A DNA stretch of 64,000 bases. Source: Mycobacterium kyorinense (GTDB lineage Bacteria > Actinomycetota > Actinomycetes > Mycobacteriales > Mycobacteriaceae). This document shows positions 1-8,864 of the stretch, in pieces. Positions within the stretch are counted from its first letter, which is position 1, and each line of letters opens with the position of its first letter. The notes below the pieces were generated by a model, which worked only from the letters and a program-made list of their open reading frames with translations, searched no databases and was not told the DNA's origin. A program made the position numbers and the translations under genes. The DNA is taken from NCBI RefSeq assembly GCF_002101735.1, contig NZ_LQPE01000166.1, forward strand, positions 1-64,000. The letters are read 5' to 3'.

Positions 1-166
1 TGCCCCACACCAAATCATTACCGAACTGCTCGCGTGCCCACACGATCGCCTGTACATGCCCGGCGCTGGTGGCCTTAACGACCTTATGACCCAGTGCGCG
101 GCCGACTTCATCGACGGCGACGAAAGTGTGTGTCCGCTTGTGCACATCGGCCCCAACAACAACCAT
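1..166 (-). CDS. IS110-family transposase, N-terminal part (runs off the window)
   Basis: Reading the minus strand from the ATG at 166 gives about 55 codons beginning MVVVGADVHKRTHTFVAVDE. This is the typical start of IS110-type DEDD recombinases, with the first acidic residue in GADVHK. A strong Shine-Dalgarno (AAAGGAGG on the minus strand) sits about 8 bases before the ATG. The rest of the gene lies before base 1, so intactness cannot be judged. Members of this family move by an RNA-guided (bridge RNA) recombination without terminal inverted repeats. Confidence 0.85.
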   Translation of the reverse strand, partial: MVVVGADVHKRTHTFVAVDEVGRALGHKVVKATSAGHVQAIVWAREQFGNDLVWG

Positions 167-431
167 GGTGGTTGCCTCCTTTACTCAGAGGTGGACGGTT
201 GGGCCGGTCGGCGGACAAAGCTCAGTGGGGGCGAGGCCACGCTCCTATCAGGTCACGCCGGCCGGTCCTTCACACCCGGTGCCGACAAAACACGCTCAAC
301 GCCAACCCGAAGGCGGCACGCAAAACCCTGAGTCAGACACCGGGTGATCCGGAACCAACCACCACGAAGCGGCCCTGTCACGCTGACACACCGCAACGCA
401 GCACCATCACCCTGACACTGAGCGCAAACCC
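167..431 (-). other. Non-coding stretch upstream of the IS110-like transposase; possible IS end and bridge-RNA locus
   Basis: No convincing gene lies here; the short open frames on the plus strand are Arg-rich and look like shadows. In IS110-group elements the region between the element's left end and the transposase start encodes the bridge RNA, so part of this stretch may do so. The element boundary was not located because neither an empty site nor the other end is visible. Confidence 0.35.
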
Positions 432-467
432 GGGCGTGTCCCCGGCGTGTCGGCCGGGGACACGCCC
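432..467 (-). terminator. Strong hairpin after the acyl-CoA dehydrogenase operon
   Basis: The arms GGGCGTGTCCCCGGC (432-446) and GCCGGGGACACGCCC (453-467) pair perfectly over 15 bp around a 6-base loop. It lies 18 bases beyond the stop of the minus-strand operon. There is no clear U-tract, so it may be an intrinsic terminator of the weak mycobacterial type or a 3'-end stabilising hairpin. Confidence 0.6.
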
Positions 468-485
468 GCTCGCGCAGGAAGGGGG

Positions 486-1643
486 TCAGTGTGGCAGGTC
501 GCGGAACGGGGTATTGCGGTATGGCTCCGGCTCTTTGGGTAGGCCCAGCACGCGTTCGCCGATGATGTTGCGCTGGATCTGGTCGGTACCGCCGCCGATC
601 GAGGTGAAATACGCGTTGAGGGTCCGAAACGTCACCGCGTCACCGACCGGGTTGTCCGGTCCGGCCAGCATGGCCTCGGCGCCGACGATCTCGGTCTCCA
701 CCCGGGCGGTCTCGTGCAGAATCCGAGACATCGCGAGCTTGCCCAACGCCATCAGCGTCGCCGCCTCGCCGCGATCGGCGGCCTTCGAACGCTCTCTGTT
801 CCACCGGTTCACGGTAACCAGCGCGTCGATCCGGGCGATCTGCTGACGGACATCGGCGTCGTCGAGCCGGCCGAAATCGCGCGCCAATTGCACCAAGCCG
901 CCGCCCTTTTCGGCCTTGGGTCGCTTGGTGTCCTTGGACGTGCGGGCCAGATCGCCCATGAACCGGCGCTCGTAGCCGAGCGCCACCTGCAGCACCGACC
1001 AACCTGCCCCCGGCTCGCCAACCATGTTGGCGGCGGGCACCCGGGCGTTCTCGATGAACACCTCGTTGAATTCCGATTCGCCGGTGATCTGGTGGATCGG
1101 GCGGATCTCCACCCGGGGCTGGCGCATCGGCAACATGAAGAAGCTGATTCCCTTGTGCTTGGGCACATCCCAGTCGGTGCGTGCCACGAGCATGCCGTAA
1201 TCGGCGGTCTTGGCGAACGACGTCCACACCTTTTGGCCATTGATCACCCAGTCGTCGCCGTCGCGGTCGGCGCGGGTACGCAGGCCCGCCAGGTCGGACC
1301 CGGCACCCGGCTCGCTGTAGAGCAGGCACCACTTGCTCTCGCCGCGGATCGACGGCGGGATCAGTCGTCGCTTCTGCTCATCGGTACCGCAGTCGTGCAG
1401 CGTGCAGGCGAACAGATTGGCCCGGTCGTGCCCGGCGCCCGGCGCCCCGACTGCCGCGAACTCCTCGGCGACAATGCGGGATTGGGTATCGCTGAGACCC
1501 CGTCCGTACCACTCGGGCTCCCAGCTGGGAACGGCCCAGCCGGCGTCGACGACAGTGCGCGCCCACCCGGCGCGATCGATGCCGGAAGACCAATTGGCGG
1601 CCAGCCATTCTCGGACTTCGCGGCGCACTTCGTCGTCAGTCAC
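486..1643 (-). CDS. Acyl-CoA dehydrogenase, subunit with the catalytic glutamate (FadE family)
   Basis: A protein of 385 residues with the whole acyl-CoA dehydrogenase fold: N-terminal helical part, the FAD/substrate loop around residues 108-117 (LLYSEPGAGS), beta domain, and a C-terminal helical domain ending with GGGTDQIQRN. The glutamate in GYERR (about E225) sits where LCAD/IVD-type enzymes keep their base. The frame continues upstream to 2030, but that part overlaps the preceding gene; a GTG at 1643, one base after that gene's stop, gives the expected N-terminus. It is the last gene of a lipW-fadE-fadE operon. Substrate is unknown. Two unequal adjacent fadE genes of this kind usually form a heterotetramer. 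Confidence 0.88.
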   Translation of the reverse strand: MTDDEVRREVREWLAANWSSGIDRAGWARTVVDAGWAVPSWEPEWYGRGLSDTQSRIVAEEFAAVGAPGAGHDRANLFACTLHDCGTDEQKRRLIPPSIRGESKWCLLYSEPGAGSDLAGLRTRADRDGDDWVINGQKVWTSFAKTADYGMLVARTDWDVPKHKGISFFMLPMRQPRVEIRPIHQITGESEFNEVFIENARVPAANMVGEPGAGWSVLQVALGYERRFMGDLARTSKDTKRPKAEKGGGLVQLARDFGRLDDADVRQQIARIDALVTVNRWNRERSKAADRGEAATLMALGKLAMSRILHETARVETEIVGAEAMLAGPDNPVGDAVTFRTLNAYFTSIGGGTDQIQRNIIGERVLGLPKEPEPYRNTPFRDLPH

Positions 1644-1644
1644 G

Positions 1645-2757
1645 TCAGGCTCCGATCTGCTGCAGGTAGCGTTCGCGGTGCCAGGATGGGCTGCCCAGCA
1701 GCTGGGCATCGGTGCGAGCCCGCCGCAGATACAGATGCGCCGGATGCTCCCAGGTGAACCCGATGCCGCCGTGCACCTGGATGTTTGTCGCCGCGACAAA
1801 CACAAATGCGTCGGAGCAATAGCCCTGTGCCAGAGCGAGATCCGCGAACCGCGACGGCGACTTCCGGGCAAACGACTCGGCGGCGAACCGGGCGGCCGAT
1901 ACGGCCGACTCGGCTTCCAGCAGCATGTCGGCGCACATGTGCTTGACGGCCTGGAAGCTGCCGATCGCCCGGCCGAACTGATAGCGGGTCTTGGCGTACT
2001 CCGCAGCCATATCCACGACCCGCCGTGCACCGCCGGCCTGTTCGCCGACCAACGCCACCGCGGCGGAATCCAGCGCCGCGCCGAACACCTCGACGCCGGA
2101 ACCCAACCGGCCGACCAAACGCGCTGGCGTGTCGGAGAATTGGAGCCGGCACTGTTTGCGGGTCAGGTCGACCGTGGTCAACGGCGTCACCTCCACGCCC
2201 GGCGCAGCGGTCTCGACGGCGAACACCGCCGGCCCGGCATCGGCCGCGGCCAGCACGTACACCAACTGGGCCAATCCGCCGTCGAGCACGAACTGCTTGC
2301 TCCCGGTCACATGCCAGTCGTCACCGGCGGCCCGAGCCGACGTCGCGATGGTCCACGGCACCCGGGCCGAGCCGTCCTCGGCGAAGGCCACCGTGGCGAT
2401 CAGCTCACCGGACGCGATCCGCGGCAACACCGCCGCGGATTCTGCCGTGTCGCAAACTTCGGCCAGCAGGCTGGGCACCAGCACCGCCGTCGACAGATAC
2501 GGGCCGACCATCAGCGCGGCGCCCGTCTCCTCGGCCACGATGCCCAGCTCGATCGGGCCTGCACCGCCGCCGCCGTGCTGCTCGGGGATCAGCAGCCCCA
2601 CCAGGCCGGTGGCCGCCAACTCCCGCCACACCTCCGGGTCGAAACCGGTGTCGGTGGCCATCATCGCCCGCACCGCGGACTCCGGCGAGCGTTTCGCCAT
2701 CAAGTCGGCAACCGTGCTGCGCAGTGCCCGCTGCTCGTCGGTGACAGAAAACGGCAC
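1645..2757 (-). CDS. Acyl-CoA dehydrogenase, probable non-catalytic partner subunit (FadE family)
   Basis: A 370-residue acyl-CoA dehydrogenase homologue starting MPFSVTDEQRALRS. The C-terminal helical domain is clear (KTRYQFGRAIGSFQAVKHMCAD, then IQVHGGIGFTWEHPAHLYLRRA). At the helix position where the neighbour has GYERR, this protein reads AALDSAAVALVGE. The other known catalytic position, after YLRRA, also lacks Glu. The sequence therefore suggests a subunit that supplies FAD contacts but no base, as in mycobacterial steroid-side-chain FadE pairs. It starts 4 bases after lipW and ends 1 base before the next fadE, so the three are co-transcribed. Confidence 0.85.
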   Translation of the reverse strand: MPFSVTDEQRALRSTVADLMAKRSPESAVRAMMATDTGFDPEVWRELAATGLVGLLIPEQHGGGGAGPIELGIVAEETGAALMVGPYLSTAVLVPSLLAEVCDTAESAAVLPRIASGELIATVAFAEDGSARVPWTIATSARAAGDDWHVTGSKQFVLDGGLAQLVYVLAAADAGPAVFAVETAAPGVEVTPLTTVDLTRKQCRLQFSDTPARLVGRLGSGVEVFGAALDSAAVALVGEQAGGARRVVDMAAEYAKTRYQFGRAIGSFQAVKHMCADMLLEAESAVSAARFAAESFARKSPSRFADLALAQGYCSDAFVFVAATNIQVHGGIGFTWEHPAHLYLRRARTDAQLLGSPSWHRERYLQQIGA

Positions 2758-2761
2758 GCTG

Positions 2762-3658
2762 TCAGCCCTTCGCTGTCAGCGCTGTCCGCAGGCTGGCGCA
2801 TTGACTGGCGAAAAACGCCTGGGACACTTTGGCTTTGGGCACTAACAGGTCGAACCCGTGAAAGGCGCCGGCGACCACCTCGACGTGGCACGGCACCCCG
2901 GCCTTGGTCAGCCGCTCGGCGTAGGCCAGGTCCTCGTCGTGGAACAGGTCGTGGGTGCCGACCCCGATCCACGCCGGGGGCAGTCCGCTCAGGTCGTCGC
3001 GGCGCGCGGGCACGGCGACCTGCGGGTCGGCGTCGCCGAGATACGCCGCCCAGCCGAAGCGGTTACTGCTGGGGCTCCACAACCGGTACGACGGGAGGCT
3101 CGGATTGTCTGCACTTCGGTCGTCGAGCATCGGGTAGGCCAGCAGCTGGAGGGCCGGCGTGATTTCGCCGCGGTCGCGGGCGAGCAGCGCCAGGGCGGCC
3201 GCCAGGCCGCCGCCCGCGCTGGCACCGCCGATGGCAATCCGCGCCGGATCCACCGCGGGCAGCCGGGCCAGCCACGTCAACGCCGAATAGCAGTCCTCGA
3301 GCGGCGCGGGGTAGGGGTGTTCGGGCGCCAGCCGGTAATCGACCGACGCCACGGTGGCGCCCAGCTCGCGGCTGAAGCGGCGGCACAGCTTGTCGTCCTG
3401 GCTTGCCCTGCCCAGGACGTAGCCGCCGCCGTGGATCCACAGCAGCGCGGGCGTGGATTCGGCTGTCGCCGTAGGCCGGAACAGTCGGACACCGGCGCCG
3501 GAGTCCAATGTGAGCACTTCGACGTCGTCCCCCGGACTGCGCAGGCCCTGCAGCCGCGTCGCGGCCCGCATCACTCGTAACGTCCGCGGGCTGACCAGGG
3601 TTCGCGGAGCCAGGCGCGCGATTCGGCGCAGGTCGGGGTGAACATCGGTGTTCGACAT
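2762..3658 (-). CDS. lipW: Hormone-sensitive-lipase-family esterase LipW
   Basis: A 298-residue alpha/beta hydrolase of the HSL (family IV) type. It shows the oxyanion-hole motif HGGGY (in LLWIHGGGYVLG), the nucleophile elbow GGASAGG, a downstream acidic stretch GVGTHDLFHDED and the catalytic histidine in HGFD. No signal peptide is visible, so it is probably cytoplasmic or peripheral. Length and position next to lipC match M. tuberculosis Rv0217c (recalled as about 302 residues). It is the first gene of the operon with the two fadE genes, which suggests hydrolysis of an ester feeding acyl-CoA oxidation. Physiological substrate unknown. Confidence 0.85.
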   Translation of the reverse strand: MSNTDVHPDLRRIARLAPRTLVSPRTLRVMRAATRLQGLRSPGDDVEVLTLDSGAGVRLFRPTATAESTPALLWIHGGGYVLGRASQDDKLCRRFSRELGATVASVDYRLAPEHPYPAPLEDCYSALTWLARLPAVDPARIAIGGASAGGGLAAALALLARDRGEITPALQLLAYPMLDDRSADNPSLPSYRLWSPSSNRFGWAAYLGDADPQVAVPARRDDLSGLPPAWIGVGTHDLFHDEDLAYAERLTKAGVPCHVEVVAGAFHGFDLLVPKAKVSQAFFASQCASLRTALTAKG

Positions 3659-3751
3659 CGGTCAAGTATGACGCGGCTCAGCAGACGGATCATCGGTGAG
3701 TCCGACCCCCGATCGCCGTTTGCGCCCGACCCGACGGGGTACGCTCCGGCC

Positions 3752-4969
3752 ATGGTGCGCCCCGCGACCCGCTATCCCGGACCGACCACGGCCGCAAGAA
3801 TCCGGTGGTTGCTGCGAGCCCGCCCGGCGGACTACATGCTGGCCTTGAGCGTCGCGTCCGCTTCGCTGCCGGTGGTCGGCAGGCATCTGGAGCCGCTGGG
3901 TGGCGCGACGGCAATGGGGGTCTGGGGCGCCCGGGTGCTGCCCGAGTTTCTGTCCGCTACGGCCAAGTCCTGGCTGACCCCGGGCATCGGCGAGGTCCGC
4001 AAGCGCGAACGCGACCAGACCCACACCGTTTCGCAAGCAGCGCTGCGCGGCATCGTCTCTGCCAAAGACCTCGACATCGAATGGCCCGCACCCGAGCGCA
4101 CGCCGCCGGTGTGGCGGGCGCTCAAGCACCGCCGCTACCTGCATCGCGCCGCGGTCCGCTACGGCGATCACCCCGCCCAACTGCTCGACGTGTGGCGCCG
4201 GAAGAACCTGCCCACCCGCCCGGCGCCGGTGCTGGTGTTCGTGCCCGGCGGTGCCTGGGTGCACGGCAGCCGCGCCCTGCAGGGCTATGCGCTGATGTCG
4301 AAACTGGCCGAGCTGGGCTGGGTATGCCTGTCTATCGACTACCGGGTCGCGCCGCACCACCGCTGGCCGAGCCACATCACCGACGTCAAGACCGCGATCG
4401 CGTGGGCCCGCGCCAATGTCGACAAGTTCGGCGGCGACCGCAATTTCGTTGCGGTGGCGGGCTCTTCGGCCGGCGGGCATTTGGCCGCGCTGGCCGGGCT
4501 CACCGTCGACGACCGCGAGCTGCAGGCCGAACTGCCCGAGGGTTCGGACACGTCCGTGGACGCCGTCGTCGGGATCTACGGCCGCTACGACTGGGAGGAC
4601 CGCTCCACCGCCGAGCGGGTCCGCTTCGTCGACTTTCTGGAACGAGTGGTGGTCAAGCGCAGCATCGACCGGCATCCCGAGGTATTCCGGAACGCCTCGC
4701 CGATCGCGCGGGTGCACCCGGACGCACCGCCGTTCCTGGTGATTCACGGCAGCAACGACACGGTGATCCCCGTCGAGCAGGCGCGCAGCTTCGTCGAGCG
4801 GCTGCGCTCGGTGTCGCATTCGCCGGTCGGCTACATGGAACTGCCTGGCGCCGGCCATGGTTTCGACCTGATCGACGGGGCCCGCACCGGCGCGATGGCC
4901 ACCGCAGTCGGGTTGTTCCTCAACCAGGTTCACCGCAACCACGCATTGATGGCCAAAGAGGTTATTTGA
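3752..4969 (+). CDS. lipC: Carboxylesterase/lipase LipC
   Basis: A 405-residue alpha/beta hydrolase. The open frame reaches back to 3638, but that would overlap the divergent lipW start. The ATG at 3752 gives the family N-terminus followed by the conserved RWLLRARPADYMLAL stretch. Visible motifs are VPGGAWVHGS (oxyanion region), VAGSSAGGH (nucleophile Ser), HGSNDTVIPVEQ (acid) and GAGHGFD (His). It matches Rv0220 lipC, a cell-surface esterase in M. tuberculosis. A WS/DGAT gene follows 43 bases downstream on the same strand, so a shared transcript handling neutral lipids is likely. Confidence 0.88.
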   Translation: MVRPATRYPGPTTAARIRWLLRARPADYMLALSVASASLPVVGRHLEPLGGATAMGVWGARVLPEFLSATAKSWLTPGIGEVRKRERDQTHTVSQAALRGIVSAKDLDIEWPAPERTPPVWRALKHRRYLHRAAVRYGDHPAQLLDVWRRKNLPTRPAPVLVFVPGGAWVHGSRALQGYALMSKLAELGWVCLSIDYRVAPHHRWPSHITDVKTAIAWARANVDKFGGDRNFVAVAGSSAGGHLAALAGLTVDDRELQAELPEGSDTSVDAVVGIYGRYDWEDRSTAERVRFVDFLERVVVKRSIDRHPEVFRNASPIARVHPDAPPFLVIHGSNDTVIPVEQARSFVERLRSVSHSPVGYMELPGAGHGFDLIDGARTGAMATAVGLFLNQVHRNHALMAKEVI

Positions 4970-5012
4970 TCGCCGCCCGACTGTAAGGTCCCTCCCAAAC
5001 GGGAGGTGGCGG

Positions 5013-6428
5013 GTGAAAAGGCTTAGTGGCTGGGACGCGGTACTGCTGTACAGCGAGACTCCCAACGTGCATATGCACACTCTCAAGATCGCGGTGATCG
5101 AGTTGGATCCCGACCGCCGTGATTTCGATATCGACGCGTTTCGCCGCGTCATCCACAGCCGGCTGTACAAACTGGACCCGTTTTGCTACCAGCTGGTCGA
5201 CATCCCGATGAAGTTCCATCACCCGATGTGGCGGGAGAACTGCGACGTCGACCTCACCTACCACATCCGGCCGTGGCGGCTGCCCGCGCCGGGCGGGCGC
5301 CGCGAGCTCGACGAGGCGATCGGGCAGATCGCCAGCACGCCGCTGGATCGCAGCCGCCCGCTGTGGGAGATGTATTTCGTCGAGGGCCTGGCCAACAACC
5401 GGATTGCGGTGGTGGGCAAGATCCACCATGCGCTGGCCGACGGCGTTGCGGCAGCCAACCTGCTGGCCCGCGGTATGGACCTGGCGCCCGAACCGGCGAC
5501 AGGCCGCAACCGGTATGCGCCTGACCCGGCCCCCTCCAAGGCCGAGCTGGTGCGCTCGGCGTTCGGCGATCACCTGCGCCAGCTCGGACGAATTCCGCGC
5601 ACCGTGCGCTACACCGCGGAGGGTCTGGGCCGGGTGCGTCGCAGCAACCGCAAGCTCTCGCCGCAGTTGACCCGGCCGTTCACCCCGCCGCCGACGTTCA
5701 TGAACCACATGATCACGCCCGAACGCAAATTCGCCACGGCCACTTTGGCTTTGGCCGACATCAAGGAGACCGGCAAGGCGCTCGGCGTCACGATCAACGA
5801 CATGGTGCTGGCCTTGTCGGCGGGAGCGTTGCGCAAACTGCTGCTGCGCTACGACGGCAAGGCTGAGCCGCTGCTCGCCTCGGTGCCGGTGAGTTTCGAC
5901 TTCTCACCCGAGCGGATCTCGGGGAATTACTTCACCGGGATGCTGGTCGCGTTGCCGTGCGACATCGAGGACCCGCTGGAACGGGTGCAACTGGCCCACG
6001 ACAACGCCGTCGACGCCAAGGAGAGTCACCAGCTGCTCGGACCGGAGCTGGTGAGCCGGTGGTCGGCCTACTTCCCGCCGGCGCCGGCGGAGGCGCTGTT
6101 TCGGTGGCTGGCCAGCCGCGACGGCCAGAACAAGGTGCTCAACCTGCCGATCTCCAACGTTCCCGGGCCGCGTGAGCACGGCAGGGTCGGCGGCGCGCTG
6201 GTCACCGAGATCTATTCGGTGGGGCCGTTGACCGCGGGCAGCGGGCTGAACATCACGGTGTGGAGCTATGTCGACCAGCTCAACGTGTCGGTGCTCTCCG
6301 ACGGCATCACCGTCGACGACCCGCACGAGGTGACCGACGCCATCCTCGACGACTTCGTCGAATTACGCCGCGCCGCAGGGCTTTCCGAAAAGCTGACGGT
6401 GGTCGAGAGCGCGATGGCGCAGGCTTAG
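5013..6428 (+). CDS. Wax ester synthase/diacylglycerol acyltransferase (WS/DGAT, Rv0221-like)
   Basis: A protein of 471 residues with the bifunctional WS/DGAT domain. The acyltransfer motif HHALADG lies at residues 138-144, and the conserved NVPGP(R) segment is in the C-terminal half (SNVPGPREHG). The GTG start at 5013 follows GGGAGGTGG. Family members esterify diacylglycerol or fatty alcohols with acyl-CoA, usually at the inner membrane face or lipid droplets. It lies directly after lipC, as Rv0221 does in M. tuberculosis. The actual acceptor cannot be read from sequence, and some members have weak triacylglycerol synthase activity. Confidence 0.9.
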   Translation: MKRLSGWDAVLLYSETPNVHMHTLKIAVIELDPDRRDFDIDAFRRVIHSRLYKLDPFCYQLVDIPMKFHHPMWRENCDVDLTYHIRPWRLPAPGGRRELDEAIGQIASTPLDRSRPLWEMYFVEGLANNRIAVVGKIHHALADGVAAANLLARGMDLAPEPATGRNRYAPDPAPSKAELVRSAFGDHLRQLGRIPRTVRYTAEGLGRVRRSNRKLSPQLTRPFTPPPTFMNHMITPERKFATATLALADIKETGKALGVTINDMVLALSAGALRKLLLRYDGKAEPLLASVPVSFDFSPERISGNYFTGMLVALPCDIEDPLERVQLAHDNAVDAKESHQLLGPELVSRWSAYFPPAPAEALFRWLASRDGQNKVLNLPISNVPGPREHGRVGGALVTEIYSVGPLTAGSGLNITVWSYVDQLNVSVLSDGITVDDPHEVTDAILDDFVELRRAAGLSEKLTVVESAMAQA

Positions 6429-6442
6429 CCCACACTCGGCGA

Positions 6443-8029
6443 TCAATTGAGGCGTGCCAGCAGCTCGCCGCGCACCACCTTGCCGGTGCTGCTGCGGGGC
6501 AGCTCGGGCAGCACGACGATCTCGCGGGGCACCTTGTAGTTGGCCAGGTTGTCGCGCACGTGCTGCTTCAACGCGTCGACGGTGATCGTCGACCCCTTCA
6601 CTAGAACCACGAACGCCGCCAGCCGCTGGCCGTACTGTTCGTCGTCGACCCCGAGCACCGCCGCCTCGGCGACGTCGGGGTGTCCCACCAAAGTCTTTTC
6701 CACCTCGATCGGGTAGACGTTCTCGCCGCCGGACACGATCATCTCGTCGTCGCGTCCGACCACGTACAGCCGCCCGGCCTCGTCGACCCGGCCGACGTCA
6801 CCGGACGCCATGAAGCCGTCGTGAAAATCCTTGGTATTGCCGGACGTATAGCCGTCGAACCGGTTGGAGTTACGCACGAAAATCTGGCCGACCTCACCCA
6901 CCGGCACCTCGCGGAACTCGCTGTCGAGGATGCGGATCTCGGTGCCGACGGCGGGCTTGCCGGCCGTGTCGGGCGCGGCCCGCAGGTCCTCGGGCGTCGC
7001 CGTCGCGATCATGCCCGCCTCGGTGGCGTTGTAGTTGTTGTAGATCACGTCGCCGAATTCGTCCATGAACCGGGTCACCACATCGGGCCGCATCCGCGAG
7101 CCCGACGCGGTGGCGAATCGCAGTGAGCGGCAACTATAGCGGCGGCGTACCTCGTCGGGCAGGTCCATGATCCGGTCGAACATCACCGGCACCACGCACA
7201 GTCCGGTGGCCTGGTAGCGGTCGACGAGGTCGAGGGTGGCTTCCGGGTCGAACTTGCGCCGGGTCACCACCGTGCAGCCCAGCGACGCGGCGAACACCAG
7301 CTGGGAAAAACCCCAGGCGTGAAACATCGGCGCCACCACCACCGTCGTCTCCTCGGTGTGCCACGGCACCCGGTCCAGGATCGCCTTGAGCTCGTTGGCA
7401 CCGCCGCCGGAATGCTTGGCGCCCTTGGGACTTCCGGTGGTTCCCGACGTCAGCAGGATCAGTCTGCCCTTGCGGCCCGTGCGCGCAGGACGCTGACCGG
7501 CATGCGCAGCGACGAGTCCTTCGACCGTGAGGTCGTGCGGCTGTTCGGTCCACGCGACGATGCGCGTGGTGCCCGGGCGGTCGGCCAGCGCGCGGTCGAC
7601 CGAGTCGGTGAACTCCTCGTCGTAGATCACCGCGTCGGCGCCCTCGCGGTTGACGACCTCGGCCAGCGCCGACCCGGCGAACGAGGTGTTGAGCAGTAAC
7701 ACGTCGGCGCCAATTCGGTTGGCGGCCACCAATGCTTCGACGAAACCGCGATGGTTGCGGCACATGATCCCGACCACCGCCGGCGTGCCGCCGGGCAACC
7801 CCTGCAGGGCCGCGGCCAGCGCGTCGCAGCGCCGGTCGAGCTCGCGGTACGTCAGCGACCCCAGCTCGTCGATCAGTGCCGGCCGGTCCGGGCAGCGTTG
7901 CGCCGACATCGCGAATCCGCTTGTGACGGAAAGACCTTCGCGACGCGCAACGGCAGCGATGCGCAGGTATTTGTCGGGCCGCAGCGGTGCGATGATCCCG
8001 GCCCGGACCATGGTGGCGAGCAGACCCAT
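6443..8029 (-). CDS. fadD12: Acyl-CoA synthetase, FadD12-like
   Basis: A full-length (528 residues) adenylate-forming acyl-CoA ligase. The P-loop LLTSGTTGSPKG is near residue 190; the A5 region is NNYNATEAG, the A7/A8 region is GFMASGDVGRVDEAGRLYVVGRDDEMIVSGGENVYP, and the C-terminal catalytic lysine is in SSTGKVVRG. It activates a fatty acid to acyl-AMP and then acyl-CoA. Six bases upstream lies a PlsC-type acyltransferase. The same pair occurs in M. tuberculosis as Rv1427c (fadD12) and Rv1428c, so this block is an additional or relocated copy relative to that genome. Confidence 0.85.
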   Translation of the reverse strand: MGLLATMVRAGIIAPLRPDKYLRIAAVARREGLSVTSGFAMSAQRCPDRPALIDELGSLTYRELDRRCDALAAALQGLPGGTPAVVGIMCRNHRGFVEALVAANRIGADVLLLNTSFAGSALAEVVNREGADAVIYDEEFTDSVDRALADRPGTTRIVAWTEQPHDLTVEGLVAAHAGQRPARTGRKGRLILLTSGTTGSPKGAKHSGGGANELKAILDRVPWHTEETTVVVAPMFHAWGFSQLVFAASLGCTVVTRRKFDPEATLDLVDRYQATGLCVVPVMFDRIMDLPDEVRRRYSCRSLRFATASGSRMRPDVVTRFMDEFGDVIYNNYNATEAGMIATATPEDLRAAPDTAGKPAVGTEIRILDSEFREVPVGEVGQIFVRNSNRFDGYTSGNTKDFHDGFMASGDVGRVDEAGRLYVVGRDDEMIVSGGENVYPIEVEKTLVGHPDVAEAAVLGVDDEQYGQRLAAFVVLVKGSTITVDALKQHVRDNLANYKVPREIVVLPELPRSSTGKVVRGELLARLN

Positions 8030-8034
8030 CGGAC

Positions 8035-8841
8035 CTAGCCGAGAATCGGCAGGCGGCGCTCGCTGGCCAACTTGTCCAGCGCCTTCTGCATGACGTGGCG
8101 GACGTGGGCGTCGACCTCGTCGATGTCGGGGTCCTCGCCGAACTGCTCAGTCACGTCGATCGGCTCGAGCACCTGCATGACGATCTTGGTGGGCAGCGGC
8201 ACGTTGACCGGCAGCACCGCGGACAGCCCGAATGGGAAACCCACCGAGATCGGCAGGATCTTCACCCGCATCAGCTTGTCCAGCCGCAGCGCGTGGGCAA
8301 GCCAGGTGCCGCGCGACAGATACAGCTGGCTTTCCTGCCCGCCGATGGCGACCGCCGGCACGATCGGCACCCCGGCGTTCAACGCCGCCCGGACATAGCC
8401 GGTGCGCCCGTCGAAGTCGATGGTGTTCTCCGACAGCGTCGGCCGGTACACGTCGTAGTCGCCGCCCGGGAACACCACCACCACGCCGCCGGAACGCAGT
8501 GCCTCGTCGGCGTTTTCGTGGTTGGCCCGGATGAACCCGGTTCGCACGAAGAAGTCGGCGATCGGGCCGGTGAACAACACGTCGTGGCTGAGCGTGTAGA
8601 CCGGACGGTCGTAGCCGAACTTCTCGTAGAAGCCGGTGGCGAAGACCGGAACGTCCATCGGGAACAGCCCGCCGGAGTGGTTGGACACCACCAGCGCGCC
8701 GCCCGGCGGGAACGACTCCAGGCCGCGCACCTCTGCGCGGTGGTAGCCCTTGATGAGCGGGCGGATCCACCCCATCACCCGTTCGGTGAGGCCGGGATCC
8801 CACTTGGAAATTTCGGTTGGTTCGGTGTCGATGGCTGTCAA
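8035..8841 (-). CDS. Lysophospholipid acyltransferase-like protein (PlsC superfamily, Rv1428c-like)
   Basis: A 268-residue acyltransferase of the LPLAT superfamily. The first motif reads NHSGGLFPMD, so the Asp is seven residues after the His+1 serine rather than in the canonical H-x4-D spacing. The glycerophosphate-binding region is FVRTGFIRANHENA, and the third motif is VVFPGGDYD. It starts upstream of the fadD12-like gene with a 5-base gap, so acyl-CoA made by that ligase is a plausible donor. Acceptor unknown. It is divergent from echA1; the intergenic region carries a dispersed repeat. Confidence 0.8.
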   Translation of the reverse strand: MTAIDTEPTEISKWDPGLTERVMGWIRPLIKGYHRAEVRGLESFPPGGALVVSNHSGGLFPMDVPVFATGFYEKFGYDRPVYTLSHDVLFTGPIADFFVRTGFIRANHENADEALRSGGVVVVFPGGDYDVYRPTLSENTIDFDGRTGYVRAALNAGVPIVPAVAIGGQESQLYLSRGTWLAHALRLDKLMRVKILPISVGFPFGLSAVLPVNVPLPTKIVMQVLEPIDVTEQFGEDPDIDEVDAHVRHVMQKALDKLASERRLPILG

Positions 8842-8864
8842 CTATCCCCCTTGATCTGGTGGCC

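Noticed and set aside
1644..2030. N-terminal extension of the first acyl-CoA dehydrogenase frame (514 residues)
   Set aside because: It overlaps the second fadE gene in another frame; a GTG at 1643 gives the normal domain start.
3662..5170. 502-codon open frame antisense to lipC
   Set aside because: Shadow of a high-GC gene: composition is Arg/His/Gly-rich with no motif, and the plus strand is clearly lipC.
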